From Uranotaenia lowii (lineage: Eukaryota > Arthropoda > Insecta > Diptera > Culicidae): a stretch of DNA of 64,000 bases. Where the stretch lies: NCBI RefSeq assembly GCF_029784155.1, contig NC_073692.1, forward strand, positions 64,173,275-64,237,274. Reading direction: 5' to 3'. Both the position numbers and the translations under genes were made by a program. The notes below the pieces were generated by a model. It had not been told where the DNA came from. It did not search any database and saw only the letters and a program-made list of their open reading frames with translations. Of this stretch, positions 1 to 11,007 are shown in pieces. Positions within the stretch are counted from its first letter, which is position 1. Every line of letters starts with the position of its first letter.

Positions 1-159
1 GTCTTGATGACGTTTCTAGGGTAGGGCCAAATAGCCTGATTTTGGCTTTATAAGAGTCCAGGTGATGTTATAAAATGCGCTTTAGCTTTTTATGAAGATT
101 AATGCGATAGTCCAAACGATATTTTGCTGACCATAATAAAGCTAAAATTGTTACTTGGG

Positions 160-440
160 AGGCCATCAATTTTGTTCAGAGGTCAAATGAACGGAGCCTT
201 AGATTGGCAGCACATTCACAATGCTCAAACATAATGCTACCTCTTCAAACATCAATAACGGCGTCGGCCACGTCCTAGTAGTCAATGGATGGATTGGAAA
301 AGATGGAAAGGGACGAAAGATCAATCTTGTGCTTCAGGGACAAGGTCACCTCTGCATTTTAGCAAAACAATCTGGGTTTGGAGGTTTCGGTAAAAGGATT
401 CGATCGGGAGACACTGTTGACTAGTGTGATCAAAACTATG
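160..440 (-). repeat. Fragment of a dispersed retroposon family
   Basis: This stretch matches the repeat bodies at 11160-11360 and 18000-18340. All three share a block reading AACGGCG.CGGCCACGTCC followed by TAGTAGTCAAT, and an upstream GAGGCCATCAATTTTG. It is most like the 18-kb copy, because both continue through a CTCTGCAT..TAGCAAAACAA segment. It lacks the AGCTTAGC end that the other two copies share, so it is an internal fragment. The minus orientation is inferred from those copies. Nothing else is recognisable in bases 1-159. Confidence 0.7.
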
Positions 441-1090
441 AAGTCTATTCTTCTACTCTCCAACTATTGCCGAATTAAGATAGTTTATAACCTTCTTCCA
501 ATATTATTTCCTATCTTTATCTAACATTAAGTGGCACTATTGGAAATTGAATAAGAAAAAAACCCTGCCTTCATTTAATTTAACGAATTTTGAAATCTAT
601 CGCAAATCAATCTTAAATGTTACAATACTTTACTGTTTCGATTGAAAAATTACAAACGGTTGAAAAATTGTGTTAGAATAATTATTATTAGATGGATAGA
701 AGAGAATTTTATGGGAAGCATTTTCATCACATATCTACTACTTTTTTGTCCAGTATGGAGCAACTATATAGAGAAGTAATGACAGATAGATTTGACACTA
801 CCTTAAACACTAACGCAGTTGCTCATAAATAGTATTTGCCGCGGCTGTTGCTAATGTTGTTGTAAATTGTAAACTTACAGTTGTAAACTCAGTTCTACTT
901 TATAGATTTGAAGCATTTCTACTGTTCTAAAAAACCTTAGGCCAGTCTCAGAGATTGAACTCTCGCATTAGCATTAGAGCAAACAAAGTAGAACTAGGAC
1001 GGTTGGAATAAATTCCGACCATGAGCAGAGACAGAAGTAGAAGTATCTAAAAAATGCACTCAATTTAAAAAAAAAAAAACCCCAACTCAC
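441..1090. other. No gene; AT-rich sequence downstream of the exon
   Basis: I see no coding signal or repeat here. It directly follows the splice donor of the minus-strand exon at 1091-2185, so it should be the start of that gene's next intron. Confidence 0.5.
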
Positions 1091-2185
1091 CTGCGTAAAA
1101 TGGTGCGACCGGTTGATGACACTTAGCTTGCCACCCTTGCCGGTGCCTCCGCCTCCCCCATTCAGTAGTGGCTGCTGTCCACCTGGGCCCGCCCTGGCCG
1201 CCGACTGGCCACCGCATGCGGGCAGTATGACAGCGCCTGGTCCACTTCCGTCTCCAACCAGCTGACTGTGTTCGATGATTATCTCCTCGCGTTGCATCTT
1301 GCCAATGTGGTTGCCCGAATCCGCTGCAAACGGGTCGTCCCCAACTAGCAGCAGCGGTGGCTTCTCGTCCAGATAGACCCCGGTCCCGGCCGAGGAGGAC
1401 TTGCCTTGATGTTGCCTTTGGTGCTGATGCTGATGCTGCTGTTGCTGATTCTGATGATGGTTGTTGGCAAAGTATTGATTGTAGTTGTTGTTGCTGTACA
1501 GATGATGATTGGTGGCGTTGCTATTCTTATAGTTGTTCCTAACGTTGTTCTGATGCTGCTGATACTGATAATGGCTTTCGTAATGATTGTTCTCGTCGTA
1601 TGGTGGCGCTGCTCCTGTGCCCCTGGAGGCTCCGGACGCCGTCGTTGGTGGCGATATCAGAATGTTGTATTGATTTTTCGTAAAATTTAGATTATAATTG
1701 ATATTGTAGTTATGGCCAGCGTAGTGCTGCTGGAGCACACTGTTGGTGTTCTTAGCTATAGGCAAATGTTGCTGCTGCGGATGCTGCGAGGAAGGAGGTT
1801 GCGCTCTGGAATAGGCGTCGTTGTTGAAATACTCATACTGTTTCAGCTCGTAAATCAGTGGACGTCGCTTGGTGTTATTTTTCAGAATGCCAACTGGATT
1901 GCCGCTGCTGGCTGTGGTCGAATGTTGGAGGTTGTTCAGCAGCTGCTTCTGGTAATCGAGACTCTTGGCAGCCGTTCTAGGAGCTGGAGCAGGAGCAGGA
2001 TTATGATGGCTCGGGTAGTAGTTACTGTAATGGCTACTTGAACTATTGCCGAGATCGGCAGGTTTTAGTTTTACGTGCTGTTTGCTGCTGCTGCTGGAGA
2101 GAGGATTTCGTTGCGTCACCACCGGATATGGATGTCGATCCACAGGCTCGAGCGGATGCTGAGCAGGACGCTGCACCTGTGAAAC
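1091..2185 (-). CDS. Large internal coding exon, Gln/Asn/His-rich protein of unknown function
   Basis: This is an uninterrupted 365-codon frame on the minus strand. It is bounded by a pyrimidine-rich acceptor (TTTTTATCTTTTAG, with an in-frame TAG at the intron edge) and a good donor (CGCAG then GTGAG). Both ends are phase 0. The apparent GTG start at 2176 and the phenylalanine-rich tail below 1091 are artefacts of reading into introns. The protein is low-complexity: Ser run near residue 30, Pro-Ala repeats, an Asn/Tyr/His-rich middle, a Gln/His block (NQQQQHQHQHQRQHQ), then a more ordered acidic part with EKPPLLLVGDDPF and REEIIIEHSQLV, and a Gly-rich stretch before the end. I see no known domain, membrane segment or zinc finger. 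The exon is GC-richer than its surroundings. It looks like an intrinsically disordered region of a larger insect protein. I do not recognise the gene. Confidence 0.78.
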
Positions 2186-2616
2186 CTAAAAGATAAAAAG
2201 AAAAAAAAGTTAATACAACAAGTCCTGGGATAGTTTTATTTAAATATTTTTGACGTCTTGTACTTAATTTCTGCCTTCAAATGCTGCTGCTACTCCAATT
2301 TCGTTAATCAGAATGAATTGAAATAATTTGTTTTATTATCTTTGATTTTTAGCGAGCGCATACGGCTATCATTTGGATGAGTTTGAAGATGATATTAAGG
2401 AGTAAAATTAAACAATGCCAATTTTCCTATGTCATGTGTTCCACTTTCGGACTTCTTTTGATGCCAAATGATGGTATTTTAATTGTAATATTGAGATGAT
2501 TTTGATCTCATTCAGCATAACCAGAGCAACAGGTTTCAGCCAAAAAATTCCGACAAACTTGAGTGGAAAAACTTTTTTGGTGTAAGTACATTCCTTAGCT
2601 TCACTTTTAACAAATG
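2186..2616. other. No gene; presumed intron upstream of the exon
   Basis: The sequence is AT-rich and has no supported reading frame. The bases next to 2186 are the acceptor and pyrimidine tract of the exon. Confidence 0.5.
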
Positions 2617-3418
2617 TGTACAATAGAGTGCCCCAAATGACCCGACATTCGAAAAAGTTATGTTCTGCAGGCATAAATAGATCCTAGGCCTAGTACAAGG
2701 TCTCATGCCAAATTTGGGACAGGTCGGATTACGGGAAGGGGTCGCTCAACGAGCCTGAAGTTTGTATGGGATTTTGGAACATTTTGTTCAGGAGGAACAC
2801 GAAAATCCAGTTTTTCATGATTAATTTTGGTCTTATTCGGCTGATTTCTTTTAAAAACAGTTTTTCTTAAAGCTTAAACTATGACAAATATTTTATCCGA
2901 AGATTGTATTTCGATTCAAGTTGAGACACAAGAATTATTAAGCTTCAAAAAATAGTTATTTTTTTAAGGCCGATATTCATCACTATTAATGAGAGACACT
3001 GCTGCTTCAAACATTTTGACGCAGCATTTCAATATTAATCACTGAATATCACCCTAATAAAAGTTACCCCATTTTTGAAGATTAATAAATTTTTTATCAT
3101 AAGTTGAATCGAAATGCAGTCTCCGGATGAAATATTCGTCATAGTTTAGGCTTTAAGATAAAAACGTTTTCAAAACAAATCGGCAGAAAGGGACCATGGT
3201 TATTCATAAAAACTGGATTTTCATGTTCCTCCCGAACAAAATGTCTCAAAATCCCATACAAACTTTAGGCTCGTTGAGCGATCCCTTCCCGTGATCCGCC
3301 CAATCCGATCTGGCCCAAATTTGGCATGTACTAGGCTTAGGATCAATTTAAACCTGCAGCGCATAACATTTTACAAGCTTGAAATTTCTCATACAAATTT
3401 GGGGCAGTCTAGTGTACA
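2617..3418. mobile_element. Foldback MITE, about 800 bp with long inverted arms
   Basis: The outer ends are near-complementary: 2617 reads TGTACAATAGAGTGCCCCAA and the complement of 3397-3418 begins TGTACACTAGACTGCCCCAA. The arms continue inward for over 300 bp each. Examples are the TCGGATTACGGGAAGGGGTC region at about 2724 against its inverse near 3290, and GGATTTTCATGTTCCTCC-like text at both 2790 and 3220. There is no transposase frame, so the element is non-autonomous. A second, more decayed copy lies at 19841-20487. Confidence 0.8.
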
Positions 3419-4023
3419 AGTTACAGTCAAGTATTTCCTCGAAAAGCTTAAGATTATGATTGAAACATTCTGATTCTGAATTTATGAAAAATGTTAGCTT
3501 TGACTTGCTATTGTCTATCATACTTTTGAATTTTGAAATGTTAGAACCAAGGTTTTTCACACAAAATAACAAAAATGCCAGGGTCATAGTTGGCTCATAT
3601 TTGAGTCATACTTGAATCAAAATATACATACAGGATCTCAAGAAACTTGATGTATCCTCGAAGAGATTCCTTTTACTAAACTCTATCCAAACATCTTCCG
3701 AGGATATGATAGCAAGCATCTTAAAAACGCTTAAACCCGAGGGATTGCAATAGAGAGAATTCTTTGCATTCGGAATGGTAATGATCAAAATTCTATAACA
3801 GCTTCACAAATTGCAACCATTTGCAAAAATTCGCACATTTTCTCTCTCTGAGCACTGGTTTCTCTCATTTTAACTCAAACCTTCTCATTTTCCCGCACAA
3901 ATTGCTCAGATTACCACAATTTCAATCACTGGCTGCACAACTTGTGTGATCATTGACATATCTTCTTCTTTTATCTCAATTCCCCGTTAAAACCACCAGT
4001 CCCTAGAAAGAGTACTGTGAAAG
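3419..4023. other. No gene
   Basis: No coding signal is seen. At 3596-3620 there are two near-units of the 11-bp satellite that is massively expanded at 22919-26372. Confidence 0.5.
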
Positions 4024-4105
4024 TGTACCGTGGCCGGGATTCGATCTTATGACCGTTGGTTTAGGAGACTTGAAGGCTACCCTCTACGCCGCGCGCTTTG
4101 TCATT
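4024..4105 (-). mobile_element. tRNA-derived SINE head
   Basis: On the minus strand this reads as a tRNA-like block with a B-box-like AGATCGAATCCCGG and an upstream TCTCCTAAACCAACGGTCAT. The same block, with few changes, occurs on the plus strand at about 30800-30860. It does not fold into a complete tRNA cloverleaf by eye, so I call it a SINE promoter region rather than a tRNA gene. Confidence 0.55.
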
Positions 4106-4833
4106 AGAGTATTTTTTTATGATATAATTGACACAAATTTGATTCACAACTATTCCAAATATCATATTTTATTCATATTTGAGTTTTATAAGGGTTGTTT
4201 TCCTGCTAAACTTGAATCAAATTTTTGTTATATTTGAGTTTAAGTATTTTAGCGTAATTTGTTGTAAGTTATCTGATTTTAATCGCCGTAATTTTCATGA
4301 TAATAATTTTAAGTCGCATGCTCCGTGGAATGAAAAACTTGAATTTGTTTTTATATATTTATAGAATATGAAAGAAAGGTGGATATGCAGGCATTGCACT
4401 ATGGGGCGGTTCCATACAATGAGGCGGCAAAAAGTATGATTAGGTGTTTTGGACTATTTTGTTATTTTTGAAAATATTTTTTTTAAGAAAATTAGTATTT
4501 TAACTAACTTTAAATCAATTCATTCACAAATTTTTATAGACAACTTTTAAAGTAGGATGCTAGGTGTTATTTTTGACCTTACTTTATATTTGTTTTGAAA
4601 ACAGGGTTTTTAACCAATTGATCATGAAATGATAAATATCTTCAAGACATTTCATGAAAGTCAAGAGAATCAATCATGAGAAACATTTTTTTTTTGACAA
4701 ACCAACATCAACTTTGATGAACTTATACTGACTAATAGGTAAAAATTACCCATTTGCATGATATTTTCAGCTTTAAATGACTATAACTCCAAAAACGGTG
4801 GAATCTCTTTCATTGTATTTTAGGACCTTAAAC

Positions 4834-6335
4834 TAGGCTTGCCAGATGTTTTTCAAAAAAAGCGGGACATTTTGAGAAAAAAAGCGGTCCACAGCCAAAA
4901 AAAGCGAGACATTTTAAAAATTTATTTGAAAAAGGCATGAAATGTATGTTCACATACATAAATATGTTTTTTTCTACTCTCAAAGTGCGGTACTTTTTTT
5001 CTTGAGTATAAAGTTCTATTAATCGATAATAGAGGCATAGTTCAGTTGATATAACATCTGCTTTCCAAATCAACGTCTATGCTTTCAAATCCAGGCGAAA
5101 AATTCGAACAAATTCCAACGGGACAAGCTTTTCAATGCTTTTCCGTTGGAAAAAAAAGTGCAAATGACACAAAGACGTTAAAACAACATTGATTGAAACA
5201 ACAGTTAAATCAATTTAAAAAAAAATCTTACAATACTTGCGATTGAATGTTATAACAAATCAAATGCTGGGATAAGGTTCTCATTAAGCAACTTGCTTAC
5301 ATTTGAAACAAGGAAACCAATTATGTTTTTATACATATTTAATTCATATGTACAATGTAGATATTCACTGATTTTTTTATGGAATGTTCTTAAGTTTGGA
5401 TTTTCTGGTTTGTGAAAAGAATTTCATTATATTTACAGCATAAATTGTTTTTCACTATAAAAGTCAAATAAGCTTTGTTTCTAGATTGGGAAGATTTCAA
5501 AATTATGAAAATCAAATGAGCCATCCTCCGTTTTAGTACGAAATCAAAGTGACATTTATAGTAACCTTTCATTAGCATTATCCAAAATGAGATCATTCTG
5601 ATAATTTTTCGAAATACTGAAAACTATAAGTTTCGCCATGCAGCAAATAGTTATTTAGGCAATATGTTTTTTTTGCAATATTTAGCAACACGAGTCATAA
5701 ATTTATCCAACGAAATTTGCCGAGTCAAATAATCACATTGATTGCTAAAAAAATCCAGTTTTGCATATAATTTCCACCAGTTTTAAAAATAGAAACATAG
5801 TATGAGTCATATCACAATATGACACTGTCACATACTCAAATCGAGCTTGAAATTATTAGGAATTGCATAGAAAAATTAAAAGATAATTCCCATAGAAATA
5901 AGGGATCATCGGTAGTGAATTTTGAATACGGTGAATGCGCCAAATGTAAACAAATATCAGCACTGGTCAGCTGAGTGATAAAGTACGTTCGGAGATCTAC
6001 ATTTTGAGTGTACAACGTTAACTGAAGGATATTTGGTTTTCGAGAAATAGAGAAAGCAAAATAAATTTTGTTGGGAGCTTATGGAGCTGTCAAACTTTTA
6101 ACGCGTTTTTTTCGACACAGTGATGTTGGCGCATTCGCCGTATTCAATATTCGATACCGACATCTTATTCATGTGATGTGCAGTTTTGATAATGCAAAAT
6201 AAATCAAACGTAGGCAAACCTTTTTGAAAACTTAGTTGGAAAAAAGCGGGACATTTCGAGTAAAAAGCGGGACGGCGGGACATTTACCAAAAAAGCGGGA
6301 CATGTCCCGCTTTTGTGGGACGGATGGTAACACTA
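4834..6335. mobile_element. hAT-like non-autonomous element
   Basis: The ends read TAGGCTTGCCAGATG and, inverted, TAGTGTTACCATCCG, followed on both sides by AAAAGCGGGACAT. The flanks are CCTTAAAC (4826-4833) and TCTTAAAC (6336-6343), an 8-bp duplication with one change. An 8-bp duplication with TAG..TTGCCA-type ends is typical of the hAT superfamily. The AAAAAGCGGGAC motif recurs several times in both subterminal regions, as expected for transposase binding sites. No transposase frame is present. Confidence 0.65.
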
Positions 6336-6749
6336 TCTTAAACTAGATCTTGATAGTGAAAAGAGTATGGGGAAATGCGGAGCTTTTTTTGGCAAGGCTT
6401 TAAAGTTTTTGACTTTTGAAAAAAATAATTATTTACTGATTTTTATCATAGATCAATTTAGTGTGTAAAAATTTTGAATGGTTCAAATGATAGCTTTCAA
6501 TATAAACTTTCATATGATGCACTTTAAATTAAAAAAAAAAATGTTTTCCATAGAAAAATATGTGATTTAAATTTTTCTTCTTCATATAAATTTTTTAATT
6601 TTTTAAAGTCTGATGTCTGGGGTGTGCTCAGTATCCAAGATAAGAACTGGGAATATCTTAGTCAAATATTAAGTTATTAACTAGTAAAACTAAAAAAGCG
6701 ATCCGATAAAGATCAGTTTTTGACTTTTTGCCGCCTCAAACCCCATAGT

Positions 6750-7271
6750 CAATAGGAGAAAGCTTGATAGGTGGTGAAATTTTAGACTAGAGGCACCCGA
6801 GTGCAACTTTATAAAAGCCGGGTGTAGAACATCTCTCAAATTAAAGCGTTTTTTTCATATTCAAGCTTTTTTTCCTCAGATTTAAGCTTTCATCTCCAAT
6901 GCTTCAAGGCATAAAAGCGCAAATCTGGTCAAAACATAAGCTTCACTAACACTTTTTAAACTTTTTTTCTCAGATTTTAAGCTTTTTCTTGCCTTGAGAG
7001 CATTGGAGTTGAAAGATCAAATCTGAGAAAAAAAGCTTAAATCTGAGTAAAGCTTAAATCTGAAAAAAAAGGTTTAATCTGAGAGGTACATATCACGGGT
7101 TGAATAGAACTGCATGGGCTTGTGTATAGCAAGCCCAGTGTGGGATTCTGTTTTTCAGTTTCTCATGCATAGTTAACTAATCTAGAGCAAAGGCCTTACA
7201 ATTCATGGGAAGTTTTCATGAACATGCCCTCTAGTCTAAGATTTCAACACCTATCAAGCTTTCTCCTATTG
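6750..7271. mobile_element. Foldback MITE
   Basis: CAATAGGAGAAAGCTTGATA at 6750 is repeated inverted up to 7271, and the arms continue through a TAGACTAGAGGCA segment. The interior carries further short inverted AAGCTTTTTTTCTCAGATT-type repeats. It directly abuts the end of the neighbouring foldback at 6749. Confidence 0.65.
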
Positions 7272-7305
7272 GCGCGCTAATAGATGCCTATCCGCCTTTC
7301 TTTCA

Positions 7306-8290
7306 TCGATATACAGTGAACTCCCGATTTTGTCAACCCCATGATAAATTTGAGAGTGACAAATTTGGAACAGTGACAAAATCGGGTAATTTTCAAAAGC
7401 ATTTTTTTAATCAGAAAACATAATAACTTCTTCATTTGAAACAGTTTGTTTTTTGTGTGATATAAGGTGATAACACTAGTTTACAGCATTTATGAGCTTA
7501 GTAAGCTGAAGGTCACTTTTAATGTAAAATCGTGGGCTGAATTAAAAAAAAAATTAAAAAAAAATCTTAGAAGAACAGTTTTGAAGTAATGATCCAAATA
7601 TAATATTTTGAAAAATATAAACAGTACTCGTACTTATATTAAAATATTTCGGACTGCATAACTTTAATTTGAAATCCTTTATTGCATATTGAAGGTGGAT
7701 AAATTTGCTATCAATTATTTTAACTTCATTTTTGCGTATGATCAACAGTATTGTTGATATTAGTGAAGTTGTGATAAAAAAAATAACAATAAAAAATGCA
7801 TTTTTTAGAGAAGATTTTGTTTTATCAACAGGCTAACATTTAATTTATTTTTCTATAGACCATGAATGTCAATTCAAAACAAAGATTTCAAGTGGTTATT
7901 TATCATAATTGGTTGAAAATTGAAGAAGTTATTTGTTCTACTACAACAGTGATATTTGCATTTATGAATAATTTAACGAACCGCAGTGTACTAACCTTCA
8001 TAAAGGCAAAATAAATCATGATAAATCTCACTTGCTCTAAGCTTAAATAGATTATTAACTTACCAAAAGGTCACACGATAAATTTCAGTAAGTTGAAGAG
8101 GGGTTTCTTAAGTCTCTAGCGTGAATGGGATTTTAAGGTATTTTGCTCAAAAAAAGAAAAAATGTTAGTTTTTTATTGATATTTTTTTTCTTCATCGACT
8201 GAAGCCTGGATTAAGAAAAATATTTTCCCGAAGACAACAACGATTTTACTTAAAAAAAAAGTAATTGCAGTTCTAAAAATGTGTTTTCAA
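7306..8290. other. No gene; one possible Tc1/pogo-type terminus
   Basis: At 7312 the text TACAGTGAACTCCCGATTTT resembles a TA-flanked Tc1/pogo-group terminal repeat, and TGACAAAATCGGG follows about 60 bp later. I could not find the partner end. The remainder is AT-rich with no supported gene. Confidence 0.35.
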
Positions 8291-9298
8291 GTTTGTCATT
8301 TTTGTCATTTTTTCATTTTTGTCATTTTTGGCATTTTTTGAATTTTTATCATTTTTGTCATTTTTGGTATTTTTGTCATTTTTGTCATTTTTGTCATTTT
8401 TGTCATTTTTGTCATTTTTGTCATTTTTGTCATTTTTGTCATTTTTGTCATTTTTGTCATTTTTGTCATTTTTGTCATTTTTGTCATTTTTGTCATTTTT
8501 GTCATTTTTGTCATTTTTGTCATTTTTGTCATTTTTGTCATTTTTGTCATTTTTGTCATTTTTGTCATTTTTGTCATTTTTGTCATTTTTGTCATTTTTG
8601 TCATTTTTGTCATTTTTGTCATTTTTGTCATTTTTGTCATTTTTGTCATTTTTGTCATTTTTGTCATTTTTGTCATTTTTGTCATTTTTGTCATTTTTGT
8701 CATTTTTGTCATTTTTGTCATTTTTGTCATTCTTGTCATTTTTGTCATTTTTGTCATTTTTGTCATTTTTGTCATTTTTGTCATTTTTGTCATTTTTGTC
8801 ATTTTTGTCATTTTTGTCATTTTTGTCATTTTTGTCATTTTTGTCATTTTTGTCATTTTTGTCATTTTTGTCATTTTTGTCATTTTTGTCATTTTTGTCA
8901 TTTTTGTCATTTTTGTCATTTTTGTCATTTTTGTCATTTTTGTCATTTTTGTCATTTTTGTCATTTTTGTCATTTTTGTCATTTTTGTCATTTTTGTCAT
9001 TTTTGTCATTTTTGTCATTTTTGTCATTTTTGTCATTTTTGTCATTTTTGTCATTTTTGTCATTTTTGTCATTTTTGTCATTTTTGTCATTTTTGTCATT
9101 TTTGTCATTTTTGTCATTTTTGTCATTTTTGTCATTTTTGTCATTTTTGTCATTTTTGTCATTTTTGTAATTTTTGTTATTTTTGGTATTTTTGTCATTT
9201 TTGTCATTTTTGTCATTTTTGTTATTTTTGGTATTTTTGTCATTTTTGTCATTTTTGTTATTTTTGTCATTTTTGTTATTTTTGTCATTTTTGTCAAT
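8291..9298 (+). repeat. 9-bp satellite array, unit CATTTTTGT
   Basis: About 110 head-to-tail copies of a 9-bp unit run here, nearly perfect from about 8360 to 9165 (one T-to-C change at 8732). The edges are degenerate (TTTTTGGTA, TTTTTGTTA). At the right edge a 5-unit (45-bp) block containing GTTATTTTTGGTA is duplicated at about 9175 and 9220. Because the unit is three codons long, five of six frames stay open and give artefactual proteins such as (CHF)n, (SFL)n, (MTK)n and (KND)n. I do not annotate these as genes. Confidence 0.95.
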
Positions 9299-10984
9299 TT
9301 AGCCATTGTGCCTCGAGGAAGCTGAGTAAGTTTTACGGAGCCTGATTCATGAAATTTTTGATTACTTGAGGTTTTCCAATTTTGTATTGCGATCAATACC
9401 TATTCATAACCTTATCAGCAGTTCTACAAGTTAAATTGAAATGATTCGTTACTTTATATAACAGTCTTGCCAAGCTTAATTTAAATCATTTTTTAAAATA
9501 TTCATACGTAAACATAACTGGTCCTTCGTTTGCGTTGGTTAATATGCCATCACAATTCTCATCACGAAATTCAACTGTTTGGCGTTGAATGTTCAATATT
9601 TTCTATTTGTATCGGGGCTAATTTTACCGGCACATAACACGCATGTTTGCATATACGCATGTGAAGTTCATGTTCCACACGGGACGCGTCAATGGACTGC
9701 AAAGGCGAGTCCATTCGTGCTAGCTAAATAGCTAACTCGAAAAGAGCCATCTCTGGTGCCAGCTGGTTTCGCCCAATTGGAATGATAATGACATTTCGTG
9801 ACCGTAGTAAGTAAGGAATCAATTTAGACAGTTTTGGCTATAGGGGGTTAATCGGCGTTTTGGGCACGCACCACAACCTTTGCCATGGGTATGTATTTAG
9901 GAAGGTACGCCCAACTGGCGTGCGTACATTCGTATGTCATGGAATGAAGCTCGTATAATTTATGTGCCTGACAGGCACGTCTTTCAGATCGATCGATCGA
10001 TCTGCATAATTTTACTGGGGAGGGAAAACACATTAGAGACAACAAGCTGTCATTCGGTGAAGGTGCGATGAGAGATGGACTGACTGGACTGGACCACAGT
10101 TAATGATGTTGACAGCAAGGGTTCTTACGCATAAGAGCAATGGAGCATCACGAGTTTGGTAGTCGATAAGCGTGTTTAGATGTCTGTCAGTTTGAACTGA
10201 TCAAATAGGGTTCTAGATTTCCGTTATAGAGCGAAATTTAGAAGGTGGGCATTAAATAAAGTGAAAAAAATGGGTTTTTATTTGGAATTTAATGAGTTTT
10301 AACAAGTGTGTATTGAGTTTGAATGTGGAAGTTTCAAAGAATTATTAAAGTTTCAATCTCCTCATTGCGTTTTAACAGAGAACAGAATCGAAGTCAAACG
10401 AAACCCTAGGTCATTTTAATTAAAGCTTATCACTTACAAGCCATCCTGTAGCAAGTTGCCTTCAGGATGGTCAAGTGTTGTAGGAGAGACATTTCAAGAT
10501 AGTATCTCTTTCTCTTTCAACAATCAACCAGTGATCAGAAACAACTAACTAACCATCTGCTGCTTTGTGGATTTTTCAACGAATCCAAAAAAAAAATTTT
10601 TCTTCAACATTCTCAACAACATCGAAAAAGATTGATCTTCCCCACTGCTGGATTGTCTCGCTTTTTTTTCAATTCCCCAAGGGTTTCGTCATACAATCAG
10701 ATCGAACAGTGAGTTTACCGCTATTTCATCCCTTTTGGGGTCTCTGTTTCACTTGTCTTTTGAGATGTGTTTTAATATGATTTAAGATATGCTTTCAAAT
10801 CGAACTGTCAGAGATGAACACCAAGTACATACTGAGATTTTTTACTTTCCTTTTGGCTCTATGATGATCTCCAACAATTCATTTAATGTCAAGTAAAATG
10901 AAATGGAGGTATAACGTTGTAAAAAGCTCTTCTTAAAAATGAAGGAGAGATTCTCCCAAAGACACGTAATGTAGTAGAAAAGAT
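9299..10984. other. No gene; largely unique sequence
   Basis: The part at 9600-10200 is less AT-rich than its surroundings and is not obviously repetitive. At 10441-10470 a short hairpin (CCATCCTG...CAGGATGG) is present. No reading frame with splice support was found. Confidence 0.4.
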
Positions 10985-11007
10985 TATTATGGAGACGTAC
11001 TTTTTCT

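Larger units (their letters stand above)
4368..7305. mobile_element. Nested foldback structure holding two further elements
   Basis: The outer arms are 4368-4395 and 7279-7305 (ATGAAAGAAAGG.GGATA on one side, its inverse on the other). Immediately inside, a second inverted pair, ACTATGGGG...GAGGCGGCAAAAAGT, defines 4398-6749. Abutting that is a third foldback at 6750-7271. The 4398-6749 element is itself interrupted by a hAT-like insertion (4834-6335). No coding sequence survives in any layer. Confidence 0.65.

Noticed and set aside
1357..2041. Plus-strand frames rich in Leu/Val/Met opposite the exon
   Set aside because: They are the antisense reading of CAG/CAA/AAT-rich coding sequence in the minus-strand exon.
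4024..4105. Functional tRNA gene
   Set aside because: A B-box-like block is present, but no complete cloverleaf forms, and the same block is dispersed (also near 30800). The 31567-31640 block was rejected for the same reason.
8281..9396. Open frames of 283-363 residues in both strands over the 9-bp array
   Set aside because: They are (CHF)n, (SFL)n and (MTK)n artefacts of a repeat unit three codons long. The same holds for 26554-27289 and 60722-61810.
9848..10045. 65-residue minus-strand frame
   Set aside because: It is short, has no family resemblance, and the surrounding sequence shows no exon signals.
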